Shown: positions 1 through 6,016 of the stretch, piece by piece | How the letters are laid out: each line of letters begins with the position of its first letter | Numbering within the stretch: position 1 is the stretch's first letter | Assembly (NCBI GenBank): GCA_041658605.1 | Contig: JBAZZU010000057.1 | Span: 1-6,174, forward strand | DNA from: JBAZWE01 sp041658605 | GTDB lineage: Bacteria; Actinomycetota; Thermoleophilia; BMS3ABIN01 | Reading direction: 5' to 3' | DNA: 6,174 nucleotides | The notes under the pieces: model-generated | The model's database searches: none | Told to the model about the DNA's origin: nothing | Seen by the model: only the letters and a program-made list of their open reading frames with translations | Program-made: the position numbers and the translations under genes

Positions 1-2047
1 GCTTTGAGCCTGGATTATCTCCCGCCACTACATAATCGGTGCCTTTGCCTACGGAACCCGAGACCTTGCCGCCGAGAGCTTCGATCTTCTCCTTCGCCTC
101 GGAACGGCTCATCGAGGTCATGGTGCCAGTCAATACGAAGTTCATGCCGGTTAGTGGTTTGGGTCCGGTTTCTTCATCCGCTCCCATTTTGAACTGGAGG
201 CTCGCTTCGCGGAGGTGCTCGACAGTCTCCCGGTTGTGAGGTTCGTCGAAATATTCGCGTACGGCCTCAGCAATAACGGGGCCGATGCCCTCCACTTCTG
301 ATATTTCTTCCGGCGACGCGGCCATCAGGTCGTCGATGTTGCGAAAATGGCTGGTTAGTAACTGAGCGTTGATGGAACCCACATGACGAATGCCCAACGC
401 GAATAGAACGCGGTGAAAGGGCCGCTCGCGGGAATCTTCCAGGGCCTTGAAGATATTGGTCACGCTCGTTTCCTGCAACCGTTGCGGTACCCTCTTCCCC
501 TTTTTATTTATGGAATGAGAAACTTCCAGCCCGATGAGATCTTCACGCTTCAGGGTATAGAGATCCGCCATGTTTTTGAGCAACTCGAGCTTGAACAAGT
601 TTTCCACCAGCTTCTCCCCTACACCCTCGATATCCATCGCGCCCTTGCTGACGAAGTGCTTGATGCTCTCTACTATCTGTGATGGGCATGACCTGTTGGG
701 GCAGCGCACGACGACTTCATCTTCCGGACGAACGGTACTGGAACCGCACGAGGGGCAGATGTCCGGCAGCCGGAACTCCCGCTCATCGCCGGTGCGTTTC
801 TGGATCACCGGACCCACCACCTGCGGAATGACATCACCGGCGCGCTGGATGACCACCCAGTCGCCCTCGCGGATGTCCTTGCGGCGGATGTCGTCCTCGT
901 TATGCAGCGTGGCCTGGCTGACGGTGACGCCGCCGACCTCCACCGGCTCCATGACGGCGTATGGGTTCAGCGCACCGGTGCGGCCGACGTTGATGCCGAT
1001 TTTTAACAGGTGGGTGACCGCCGTGCTGGGCGCGAACTTGTAGGCTACCGCCCAGCGAGGGTCGCGTCCCACAACTCCGAGGGTGTTGTGCATGGCATAG
1101 GAATCCACCTTGACCACAGCGCCGTCGATGTCGTAGTCGAGTTCCGCTCGGCGCTCCTCCCATGCTCGGCAGGCGGTGATGACTTCCGTGAAATCTTCAT
1201 AACGCTCTATCAGGGGGTTGACCTTGAATCCATGTGCCGTCAGCCATTCGAGCGCCTGCGAGTGGGAAGTGAGTTCCAACCCTTCCGTGTAACCCACCTG
1301 GTAACACCAGATGCTCAGGGGTCGCTGCGCCGCGACGCGCGGGTCGAGCTGGCGGACCGATCCGGCGGCGGCATTGCGCGGGTTGACGAAGGTGGACTCG
1401 CCGGCGGCGGCGCGTTCCTCGTTATACCGCTGGAATGCCGCCAGCGGCAGGTAGACCTCGCCGCGAACCTCGACTACCGCCGGTGCCTGCTCGCCAGGCT
1501 CGAGCCTGAGCGTCAAAGGTATGGCATGGATGGTGCGCAGGTTGGCGGTGACGTCCTCACCGATCTCACCGTTGCCGCGGGTAGAGCCGCGGGCCAGGCT
1601 GCCGTTCTCATAGATGAGCGAGATGGCCAGCCCGTCGATCTTGGGTTCGACGACGAAGGCGGGACTGGTAGTATCGGGACCGGCGTCTTCAGGTGCGACA
1701 CCGACGCTTTCAGCTTCTGGATACGCTTCAGCCAGCAGTTTAGCGATGCGACGATGCCAGTCTTCCAGCTCCTGCTCGTTGCGGGCGTTGGCCAAGGAGA
1801 GCATCTGCTGGGGATGGCGCACCTGGGTGAAGGCTGCCAGCGGTTCGGCGCCGACCCGCTGGGTGGGTGAATCGGGAGACTGCAGCTCGGGATATTCTTT
1901 CTCAAGCTGTTTCAGCTCAGAGAACAGGCGGTCGTATTCAGCGTCGCTGATCTCGGGCTGGTCGAGGACGTAGTATAGGTGCTTGTGTCGCTCCAGCTCG
2001 CGGCGGAGTTGTTCGACCTGTTTGCTGATTTCAGGTGGAGTGACCAT
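1..2047 (-). CDS. ligA: NAD-dependent DNA ligase LigA, C-terminus cut by window edge
   Basis: Seals 3'-OH/5'-phosphate nicks in duplex DNA using NAD+, in replication (Okazaki fragment joining) and repair, in the cytoplasm. Read from the ATG at 2047, 682 codons run without a stop to the window edge. The N-terminal NMN-binding domain has the HLYY (23-26) and ISDAEYD (33-39) motifs. The adenylation motif KIDG places the catalytic lysine at residue 136. The OB-fold region contains a PRWAVAYKF-like motif. A four-cysteine zinc finger is seen (C431, C434, C449, C454), followed by helix-hairpin-helix repeats (for example VEGIGPVIAEAV). A BRCT domain starts near residue 627 and is cut off after GDNPGSK, so a few tens of residues are missing. 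I checked the frame at residues 136, 444 and 623 and it is continuous. The catalytic lysine lies about 21 residues later than E. coli K115, mostly because of an acidic, proline-containing linker near residues 108-128. No strong ribosome binding site precedes the ATG. Identity is secure. Confidence 0.97.
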   Translation of the reverse strand, partial: MVTPPEISKQVEQLRRELERHKHLYYVLDQPEISDAEYDRLFSELKQLEKEYPELQSPDSPTQRVGAEPLAAFTQVRHPQQMLSLANARNEQELEDWHRRIAKLLAEAYPEAESVGVAPEDAGPDTTSPAFVVEPKIDGLAISLIYENGSLARGSTRGNGEIGEDVTANLRTIHAIPLTLRLEPGEQAPAVVEVRGEVYLPLAAFQRYNEERAAAGESTFVNPRNAAAGSVRQLDPRVAAQRPLSIWCYQVGYTEGLELTSHSQALEWLTAHGFKVNPLIERYEDFTEVITACRAWEERRAELDYDIDGAVVKVDSYAMHNTLGVVGRDPRWAVAYKFAPSTAVTHLLKIGINVGRTGALNPYAVMEPVEVGGVTVSQATLHNEDDIRRKDIREGDWVVIQRAGDVIPQVVGPVIQKRTGDEREFRLPDICPSCGSSTVRPEDEVVVRCPNRSCPSQIVESIKHFVSKGAMDIEGVGEKLVENLFKLELLKNMADLYTLKREDLIGLEVSHSINKKGKRVPQRLQETSVTNIFKALEDSRERPFHRVLFALGIRHVGSINAQLLTSHFRNIDDLMAASPEEISEVEGIGPVIAEAVREYFDEPHNRETVEHLREASLQFKMGADEETGPKPLTGMNFVLTGTMTSMSRSEAKEKIEALGGKVSGSVGKGTDYVVAGDNPGSK

Positions 2048-2058
2048 GTTCAAAGGCT

Positions 2059-2064
2059 ATTCTA
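2059..2064 (-). promoter_or_regulatory. Candidate -10 element of the ligA promoter
   Basis: On the minus strand this reads TAGAAT, five of six matches to TATAAT, ending 11 bases before the ligA ATG. No convincing -35 hexamer lies 16-18 bases upstream. If it is used, transcription would begin only a few bases before the start codon, giving an almost leaderless mRNA, which agrees with the lack of a Shine-Dalgarno sequence. This is inference from one hexamer. Confidence 0.3.
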
Positions 2065-2074
2065 CCCTATAGAG

Positions 2075-2090
2075 TCACAGATTCGTGTGA
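2075..2090. repeat. Small inverted repeat upstream of ligA
   Basis: TCACA, six bases, then TGTGA: a perfect 5-bp inverted repeat lying where the -35 region of the ligA promoter would be, and upstream of the plus-strand tRNA-like gene. It could be a regulator site or chance. The half-sites are in the opposite order to a CRP site (TGTGA-N6-TCACA), so it is not called one. Confidence 0.3.
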
Positions 2091-2114
2091 TTGGCGGGGG
2101 GACTGTCTCTAATG

Positions 2115-2203
2115 GCCCTGGAGGCGAATCGGGCAGACGCGCCGGACTCAAAATCCGGTGCGGCTCACCCCCCGTGTGGGTTCGATTCCCACCTTCGGCA
2201 CCA
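2115..2203 (+). tRNA. tRNA-Leu(CAA)-like gene, possibly non-functional
   Basis: A class II (long variable arm) tRNA that would read UUG leucine codons. The anticodon stem CCGGA/TCCGG (2142-2146 and 2154-2158) is perfect, with loop CTCAAAA and anticodon CAA at 2149-2151. The D arm is GCG (2124-2126) with CGC (2138-2140) and a GG-containing loop. The variable arm is 2159-2175. The T arm GTGGG-TTCGATT-CCCAC (2176-2192) is perfect. The discriminator is A2200 and CCA is encoded at 2201-2203. Oddities: the acceptor 5' strand GCCCTGG pairs poorly with the 3' strand CTTCGGC, with C-C and T-T mismatches at pairs 4-69 and 5-68 and a G-T at 6-67, and position 8 is A instead of the near-universal T. The 3' half looks like a standard tRNA-Leu(CAA), while the 5' acceptor does not match it. 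It may be a degraded or recombined copy; a normal functional gene is less certain. Confidence 0.65.
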
Positions 2204-2204
2204 G
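2146..2204 (+). repeat. Direct repeat copy 1 (tRNA-Leu 3' segment), candidate attachment site
   Basis: From the anticodon stem to one base beyond CCA, this 59-base stretch aligns without gaps to 5213-5271, with 52 identical positions. The longest identical run is ACTCAAAATCCGGTG. Both copies are in the same orientation and bracket the histidine kinase gene. Duplication of a tRNA 3' part is the usual footprint of tyrosine-recombinase integration. The repeat is direct observation; the att interpretation is inference. Confidence 0.6.
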
Positions 2205-2285
2205 AAATTTTCCACGGTGCACTTTGCGAATTCCCAGACTAGCCGTTCGTTTCTCTCATTTGCCCTGAACCACTAGTTGATCTGG

Positions 2286-2313
2286 TCCGACAATTTCTTA
2301 CACTTTTGTCGGA
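2286..2313 (-). terminator. Hairpin spanning the kinase stop codon
   Basis: TCCGACAA (2286-2293) and TTGTCGGA (2306-2313) form a perfect 8-bp stem with a 12-base loop. The kinase TAA (2298-2300) lies in the loop. On the minus strand the stem is followed by CCAGATCAAC with no T-run, so it lacks the tail of an intrinsic terminator. It may be an mRNA 3'-end or stability structure. The hairpin is certain; the terminator role is weak. Confidence 0.4.
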
Positions 2314-4931
2314 GGGCTCTTCATCAGACTGCTGATGACCCGCATAAGCTCAGATATGTCGTAGGGTTTCTGCATCATCGTGTAACCCATTTTTCTGATC
2401 GCCTGGGTAACAGGTATGTCGCTGTAGCCACTGGCCATCAGGATTGGCAGATCACGCTTTTGTTCATGCAAGCGTTTCACAAGCCAGACGCCGTCTTTTC
2501 CGGGAAGGATGACATCGCTGAAAATAAGATCGAACTTCCCTTTTTCCCTGATAAAAGCACGCTCGGCTTCTTCCGCGGTAGCGGCAGCGACAACTGCGTA
2601 TCCGCTTTCAGTCATAATCTTCTCAACCATCTTCCTGAGATAATCCTCATCCTCCACCAGCAGGATCCTCTCACCATGGCCACGTGTCATACCTTCTGAC
2701 CGCATTTCAGTCTGCCCGGCGGTCACCGCCTTTTCAATGGCCGAGAAATATATGCTGAAAGTCGAGCCCCGGTCCGGCGCACTGTCTACGTCGATCCAGC
2801 CACCATGCTGGGTGATGATGCCGTAGACCACCGACAGCCCCAGGCCGGTGCCGACTGCAGCCCCCTTTGTGCTGAAAAAGGGTTCGAAGATGTGCGATAC
2901 CGTTTCGGCGTCCATACCCTTGCCCGTGTCCGTAACCGACAGCTCCACAAACTGGCTTTCAGTCTTCCCGGTTCTTGTTTTCACAACCTTCGGATCTATG
3001 CTTACATTCCTGGCGCGAAGCGTAATGGTGCCGCCCTCCGACGTGGCATCGCGCGCATTCACCACCAGGTTCATGAGCACCTGCTCGAGGTGGCCGGGGT
3101 CGCCGTTGATGATCTGCAGGTCTTCGGCCAAATCCGTTTTTATCGAATACTGCTCACCGATAAGCCGCCCGAGCATCTTCAGGAGATTGCCTACAATATC
3201 GTTCAGGTTGACCGGTTTCATTTCCACAGGTTCACGCCGGCTGAAAAGCAGCAGCTGGCGCGCCAGGTTTGCCGCGCGCTCGCTTGCCGCCCGGGCCTCC
3301 GCCAGATCCTCACGTGCCTCATCACCTACAGAAGTTTCCATAACGGCCAGGTCAATATACCCCAGGATGGCGGTGAGAAAGTTGTTGAAATCATGGGCGA
3401 CGCCCCCTGCCAGCCGGCCGATGCTCTCCAACTTCTGGGACTCGATCAACTGCTGCTCCAGCAACCGGTGAGTGGTCATGTCGCGAATAATGGACCGGAC
3501 TGAGACGACTTTCCCTTTTTCATCCCGTGACGGGGTGGCGCTCATCGATACCACAATCGACGATCCATCCCTGCGCTTCATGTTCACTTCATAGTTCTTG
3601 ACGAATCCCTGCTGCCCTATGATCCGCAAAAGTGCGTCCCGCTCCTCCGGCCGATCATAAAGCTCATTTGCCGAGTCCAGCTCCAGCAGCTCCTTCCTCG
3701 ACGAGTACCCCAGCATCTCGGCAATGGCAGAGTTTGCGTCCTGGATCTTTCCTTCCGGCGTTCCAATGACGATGCCGTCCTTCGATTGCTCGAAGAGGGT
3801 GCGGTATTTTTCTTCAGAATCACGCATGGCCTCCTCCACCAGCTTGCGCTCGGTGATATCTTGTATGGTTCCGAACATTTTCACCGGCAGACCATCGCTG
3901 TCGAGTTCAAGGCTGCCAAGACCAAACAACCAGCGCTCAGCCCGGTCGATCGGCCTGATGATTCGATACTCCTTTTTGAAGGGATTGCCACCCTTAAGCA
4001 CGTAATCCTTTAGGTATGCCGACATCTCGTCGCGCTGTTCGGGATGCACGAGATTCAACCAGCCCTCGGTATTCCTTATATAGCCCGCGTCGATGCCTAA
4101 TCTCTCATCCAGTATTTCCGAGCTGGTCCAAATTCCGGTGGCAATATCGAAAACGTAGTGCCCCAGGGAGGCAACGCGCTGCGCCTGTTGAGACATCTCC
4201 TGGCTTTCCTTTAGGGATTCCAGTGCTCTGTTGCGGTCGGCAATATACCCTCTGATCGTTTGCAGGACAAGGAACCAGGTCAGAGAAAGAACAATGAGAG
4301 TCGAAGTGGCGGCAATAGAGGTAATGAGCCCGCGTCGTTGTTGTTCGCTCATCGCGATATCCATTTTTTCGTTGACGGCCGCCATGGTTTGCTGTTCGCC
4401 GTTGGCATAAACCAATTTTTGCCGGGCGTATTCGGGGCTGTCGAGGATAGCTGTGGCACCCAGTAGGTTTCCCTGCTTAATCAGGCTGAATGCCTGATTC
4501 TCCATTTCAACGAGCTTCACATTTGCCTCGTCTGTCATCGCGATTGCATCGCTAGAATAGATATCCGGAGCAATCTGGGCGGCTTCTGAAATCGCTGCAG
4601 ACAGCTGAGGTTCGTTGAGGCGGTAACGCTCTTCCCATACCGGGTCGCCCGTTGAAACCGCCTGCCGCGCCGACATGGTCAATACCTCATCAAGCCTGGC
4701 GATCTCACCCTCCAGTTGCCCAAGGCGGATCATCTTTGCCTCAAGGCTTTGGAGTCCCTGGAGCGAGTCCCACGTGTACCAGCTTAGTCCGGCAATTAAA
4801 GCAAAGGTGAGCACCAGGGCCAGAGAAAAAATGCGGATGGGAAACTGGTTGGATAATATGCGGTCCCTGCGCTGTTCTGAGAACATGGCCCACTTTCGGG
4901 AGTATTCGGATTTCAGTTTTTCGGCTATCAC
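2298..4931 (-). CDS. Membrane-bound hybrid sensor histidine kinase with two PAS domains and a receiver
   Basis: This 877-residue protein senses a signal, autophosphorylates on histidine and can pass the phosphate to its own C-terminal receiver. Order: transmembrane helix about 33-53; roughly 150-residue extracytoplasmic, probably helical, sensor region; second transmembrane helix about 203-225; linker helix; PAS_3-like domain about 256-362, ending in the GTIQDITERK-type motif; second PAS about 373-487. The HisKA phosphoacceptor is H513 in GGVAHDFNNFL. HATPase_c shows the N box NARDA (625-629), G1 DTGKG (668-672), F box FEPFFSTK (682-689) and G2 GTGLGL (694-699). The receiver has acidic E760/D761, phosphoacceptor D806, S834 and K855. 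All key residues are present and no HPt domain is seen. The frame opens at a GTG (4931) directly after an in-frame TAA; an ATG at codon 16 (4886) is an alternative, and neither has a clear ribosome binding site. No adjacent response regulator or operon partner is present, so it is an orphan; ligand and output are unknown. It is the only gene between the two tRNA-Leu repeats. Confidence 0.95.
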   Translation of the reverse strand: MIAEKLKSEYSRKWAMFSEQRRDRILSNQFPIRIFSLALVLTFALIAGLSWYTWDSLQGLQSLEAKMIRLGQLEGEIARLDEVLTMSARQAVSTGDPVWEERYRLNEPQLSAAISEAAQIAPDIYSSDAIAMTDEANVKLVEMENQAFSLIKQGNLLGATAILDSPEYARQKLVYANGEQQTMAAVNEKMDIAMSEQQRRGLITSIAATSTLIVLSLTWFLVLQTIRGYIADRNRALESLKESQEMSQQAQRVASLGHYVFDIATGIWTSSEILDERLGIDAGYIRNTEGWLNLVHPEQRDEMSAYLKDYVLKGGNPFKKEYRIIRPIDRAERWLFGLGSLELDSDGLPVKMFGTIQDITERKLVEEAMRDSEEKYRTLFEQSKDGIVIGTPEGKIQDANSAIAEMLGYSSRKELLELDSANELYDRPEERDALLRIIGQQGFVKNYEVNMKRRDGSSIVVSMSATPSRDEKGKVVSVRSIIRDMTTHRLLEQQLIESQKLESIGRLAGGVAHDFNNFLTAILGYIDLAVMETSVGDEAREDLAEARAASERAANLARQLLLFSRREPVEMKPVNLNDIVGNLLKMLGRLIGEQYSIKTDLAEDLQIINGDPGHLEQVLMNLVVNARDATSEGGTITLRARNVSIDPKVVKTRTGKTESQFVELSVTDTGKGMDAETVSHIFEPFFSTKGAAVGTGLGLSVVYGIITQHGGWIDVDSAPDRGSTFSIYFSAIEKAVTAGQTEMRSEGMTRGHGERILLVEDEDYLRKMVEKIMTESGYAVVAAATAEEAERAFIREKGKFDLIFSDVILPGKDGVWLVKRLHEQKRDLPILMASGYSDIPVTQAIRKMGYTMMQKPYDISELMRVISSLMKSPPTKV

Positions 4932-5186
4932 GGATTAGCAGTCAGAACAGCCCGGTAATGTTAACTATGCACGGAATCATCAAATTTCTAACTTGGAGTT
5001 GGAGGTGACCCGCTTTCGTTGACACCCTGAGTTGGTACAAAATAGATTAGTTTCTACTGAATGGGGATTTGAAAACTGCAAACATTTTGCAAACCAAATG
5101 CTTGGGATTGGCTGGTTTTAAATGGGATTACAAGGTAATCGTAGCAGCTGAAAGCCGCACTGGAAGGGACTATTAGGTACTAGATG
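4932..5186. other. Non-coding, AT-richer gap between kinase and tRNA remnant
   Basis: No open frame with coding character was found on either strand. It should hold the kinase promoter, but no convincing -35/-10 pair stands out. Small structures seen: heptamer TGCAAAC repeated at 5077-5083 and 5088-5094, inverted repeat GCAAA-CAT-TTTGC (5078-5090), hairpin GATTAC-AAG-GTAATC (5126-5140), and octamer ACTGGAAG at 5159-5166 and again at 5189-5196. If the flanking tRNA repeats are attachment sites, an integrase would be expected near one of them; I see no recognisable remnant. Confidence 0.5.
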
Positions 5187-5270
5187 GGACTGGAAGATAT
5201 GCGGTCTGCCAAACTCAAAATCCGGTGGGGGTCACCCCCTGTGTGGGTTCGATTTCGAACTTCGGCGCCA
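5187..5270 (+). pseudogene. Decayed tRNA-Leu remnant
   Basis: A second tRNA-Leu-like sequence in the same orientation as the one at 2115-2203. The anticodon loop CTCAAAA is kept, and the variable arm is a clean hairpin (GGGGG-TCA-CCCCC near 5227-5239). TTCGATT and the acceptor 3' strand CTTCGGC are also kept. The anticodon stem is broken (CCAAA against TCCGG) and so is the T stem (GTGGG against TCGAA). The discriminator region reads GCCA, and the 5' half is shortened and only loosely alignable. It cannot fold as a tRNA. It is most likely the eroded partner of a tRNA-targeted insertion; a simple tRNA duplication is the alternative. The 5' boundary is uncertain. Confidence 0.7.
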
Positions 5271-5271
5271 G
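5213..5271 (+). repeat. Direct repeat copy 2 (tRNA-Leu 3' segment), candidate attachment site
   Basis: Ungapped match to 2146-2204 at 52 of 59 positions. The seven differences lie in the variable arm, the T-stem 3' strand and the discriminator. It lies 3067 bases from copy 1 and only 15 bases from the antitoxin stop codon. Confidence 0.6.
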
Positions 5272-5286
5272 GATTTCAAATATTTA

Positions 5287-5637
5287 TTATGATGCCAACT
5301 TATGACGCTCAGATGAGCCAGCATTTGATGTTGCAAAGCTCCGAGCCACATCCTTCTTCGTCGCACCCAGCACGAATAGAGCCCTCACCAGCAGATCGAT
5401 TGAAACCTTGGGATCCCCAGCCTCCATTTTTGCCACTCGCGACTGGCTGGATTTCAGCATTTTTGCCAGTTCCGACTGAGTAAGCTTCTTTTTCTGCCGC
5501 CGTTCTTTAAGGCTTTGGCTAAGCGCCAGTTTGAGTTCAATGTAGGCCAGCTCTTCGTCTGTCAGACCCAGGAAATCCTGAGCGCTGCCCGTCTTCCAGC
5601 CTTTTGATTCCAGATCTTTTCTTTTTGACTTTTTCAT
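5287..5637 (-). CDS. XRE-family HTH antitoxin of a RelE/HigB-type toxin-antitoxin pair
   Basis: A 116-residue cytoplasmic DNA-binding protein expected to bind and neutralise the upstream toxin and to repress the operon. The helix-turn-helix lies at about residues 53-74 (LTQSELAKML, SSQSRVAKMEAG), a typical Cro/C1 (HTH_3) fold. The basic N-terminus KKSKRKDLESKGWK and the stretch around FLGLTDEELAYIELKLAL resemble antitoxins paired with phage-Gp49-like toxins. The start is set at ATG 5637 because GGGAG stands five bases before it. An ATG at 5655 that overlaps the toxin stop (ATGA) would add six residues and has no ribosome binding site. The reading frame is intact, ends in TAA and lies 14 bases beyond the toxin stop. 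Toxin-before-antitoxin order is that of higBA systems. The C-terminal tail after the HTH is rich in Ser and Ala and may be disordered. Confidence 0.85.
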   Translation of the reverse strand: MKKSKRKDLESKGWKTGSAQDFLGLTDEELAYIELKLALSQSLKERRQKKKLTQSELAKMLKSSQSRVAKMEAGDPKVSIDLLVRALFVLGATKKDVARSFATSNAGSSERHKLAS

Positions 5638-5642
5638 TTCAA

Positions 5643-5647
5643 CTCCC
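5643..5647 (-). promoter_or_regulatory. Ribosome binding site of the antitoxin
   Basis: GGGAG on the minus strand, five bases upstream of ATG 5637. It is the only good Shine-Dalgarno sequence in the operon and decides between the two candidate antitoxin starts. A strong site for the antitoxin and none for the toxin would favour antitoxin excess. Confidence 0.7.
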
Positions 5648-5651
5648 AGCT

Positions 5652-5981
5652 TCATGCATCAAATAAAGATAGTCGTTTATTACAGATTTCAATAACCCTC
5701 TTGGTTGTCTGCCCTGTCTTCTTGGCAAAGACCTCCAGGATTATTATTGCGTCCTGGTCGATTCGATAAATTATTCTCCAGGTTACATCTTGATCGTTGA
5801 TTCTAAGTTCGTGACATCTGGCGCCGATCGATGGCATCGGCCTCGACTACGGCATCGGTAAACTCATACCTTTTTGTAACATCCTCAGATAAAAGCCTGC
5901 TTCCAGCCGTGCTTCCTTCGAAAACGGCGGTGTCTTGACCACGCCATGCAACCATACGATTGGTTTGTCGCTTTCAGTCAC
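5652..5981 (-). pseudogene. RelE/HigB-like (phage Gp49-like) toxin gene interrupted by an in-frame TAG
   Basis: Toxins of this family are usually ribosome-associated mRNA interferases. Reading from GTG 5981 gives VTESDKPIVWLHG and then KTPPFSKEARLEAGF, the typical N-terminus, reaching a TAG at codon 45 (5847-5849). In the same frame, with no shift, the typical second half follows: SRPMPSIGARCHELR, VTWRIIYRI and VFAKKTGQT, to TGA at 5652-5654. The whole would be 109 residues, the usual size. The ATG at codon 49 (5837) could only make a 61-residue C-terminal fragment lacking the N-terminal helices. A TAA four codons upstream of the GTG limits the start. The TAG stands where relatives have, from memory, a polar or aromatic residue before SRPMP, and TAT/TAC or CAG would reach TAG in one change. 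Alternatives to a dead gene are a sequencing error or amber suppression. The family call is strong; the functional state is unknown. Confidence 0.8.
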
Positions 5982-5987
5982 GCGATT

Positions 5988-6016
5988 ATCTTATGTCATA
6001 TATGACATTATTACAA
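5988..6016 (-). promoter_or_regulatory. Candidate promoter of the toxin-antitoxin operon
   Basis: Minus-strand TTGTAA (6011-6016, four of six to TTGACA) and TAAGAT (5988-5993, four of six to TATAAT) are separated by exactly 17 bases. Transcription would begin close to the GTG at 5981, giving a leaderless or nearly leaderless toxin message. GATAAT at 5985-5990 is a better -10 by sequence but would place the start inside the coding region. Confidence 0.45.
5993..6008. promoter_or_regulatory. Palindromic operator for antitoxin autorepression
   Basis: ATGTCATATATGACAT is a perfect 16-bp palindrome centred at 6000/6001, 11 bases upstream of the toxin GTG and lying almost wholly in the spacer of the candidate promoter. 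Autoregulation by an XRE antitoxin bound as a dimer to such a site is standard for this family. The palindrome is observed; the binding is inferred. Confidence 0.7.

Noticed and set aside
1010..1870. Long plus-strand open frames across the ligase region (also at 413-682 and 570-1043)
   Set aside because: They are antisense to ligA, whose minus-strand frame is continuous with all family motifs; their translations are low-complexity and match no family.
900..1905. Minus-strand frames at 900-1163 and 1513-1905 that might suggest a frameshifted ligase
   Set aside because: They are out of frame with ligA. Checks at three codons show the true frame is unbroken from 2047 to the window edge.
2075..2090. 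CRP-type binding site
   Set aside because: The half-sites are reversed relative to TGTGA-N6-TCACA.
1979..2242. Small plus-strand proteins at 1979-2242 and 5184-5483 sharing SPPVWVRF
   Set aside because: The shared peptide is the tRNA-Leu T arm read as protein, a classic false gene; it only confirms the repeat.
2805..3503. Plus-strand open frames over the kinase (also 2848-3471, 2277-2699 and 3724-4466)
   Set aside because: Antisense shadows of the kinase, which has every catalytic motif in one frame.
5652..5837. A complete 61-residue protein starting at ATG 5837
   Set aside because: It is only the C-terminal half of the toxin; the N-terminal half continues upstream in the same frame to GTG 5981, interrupted by TAG.
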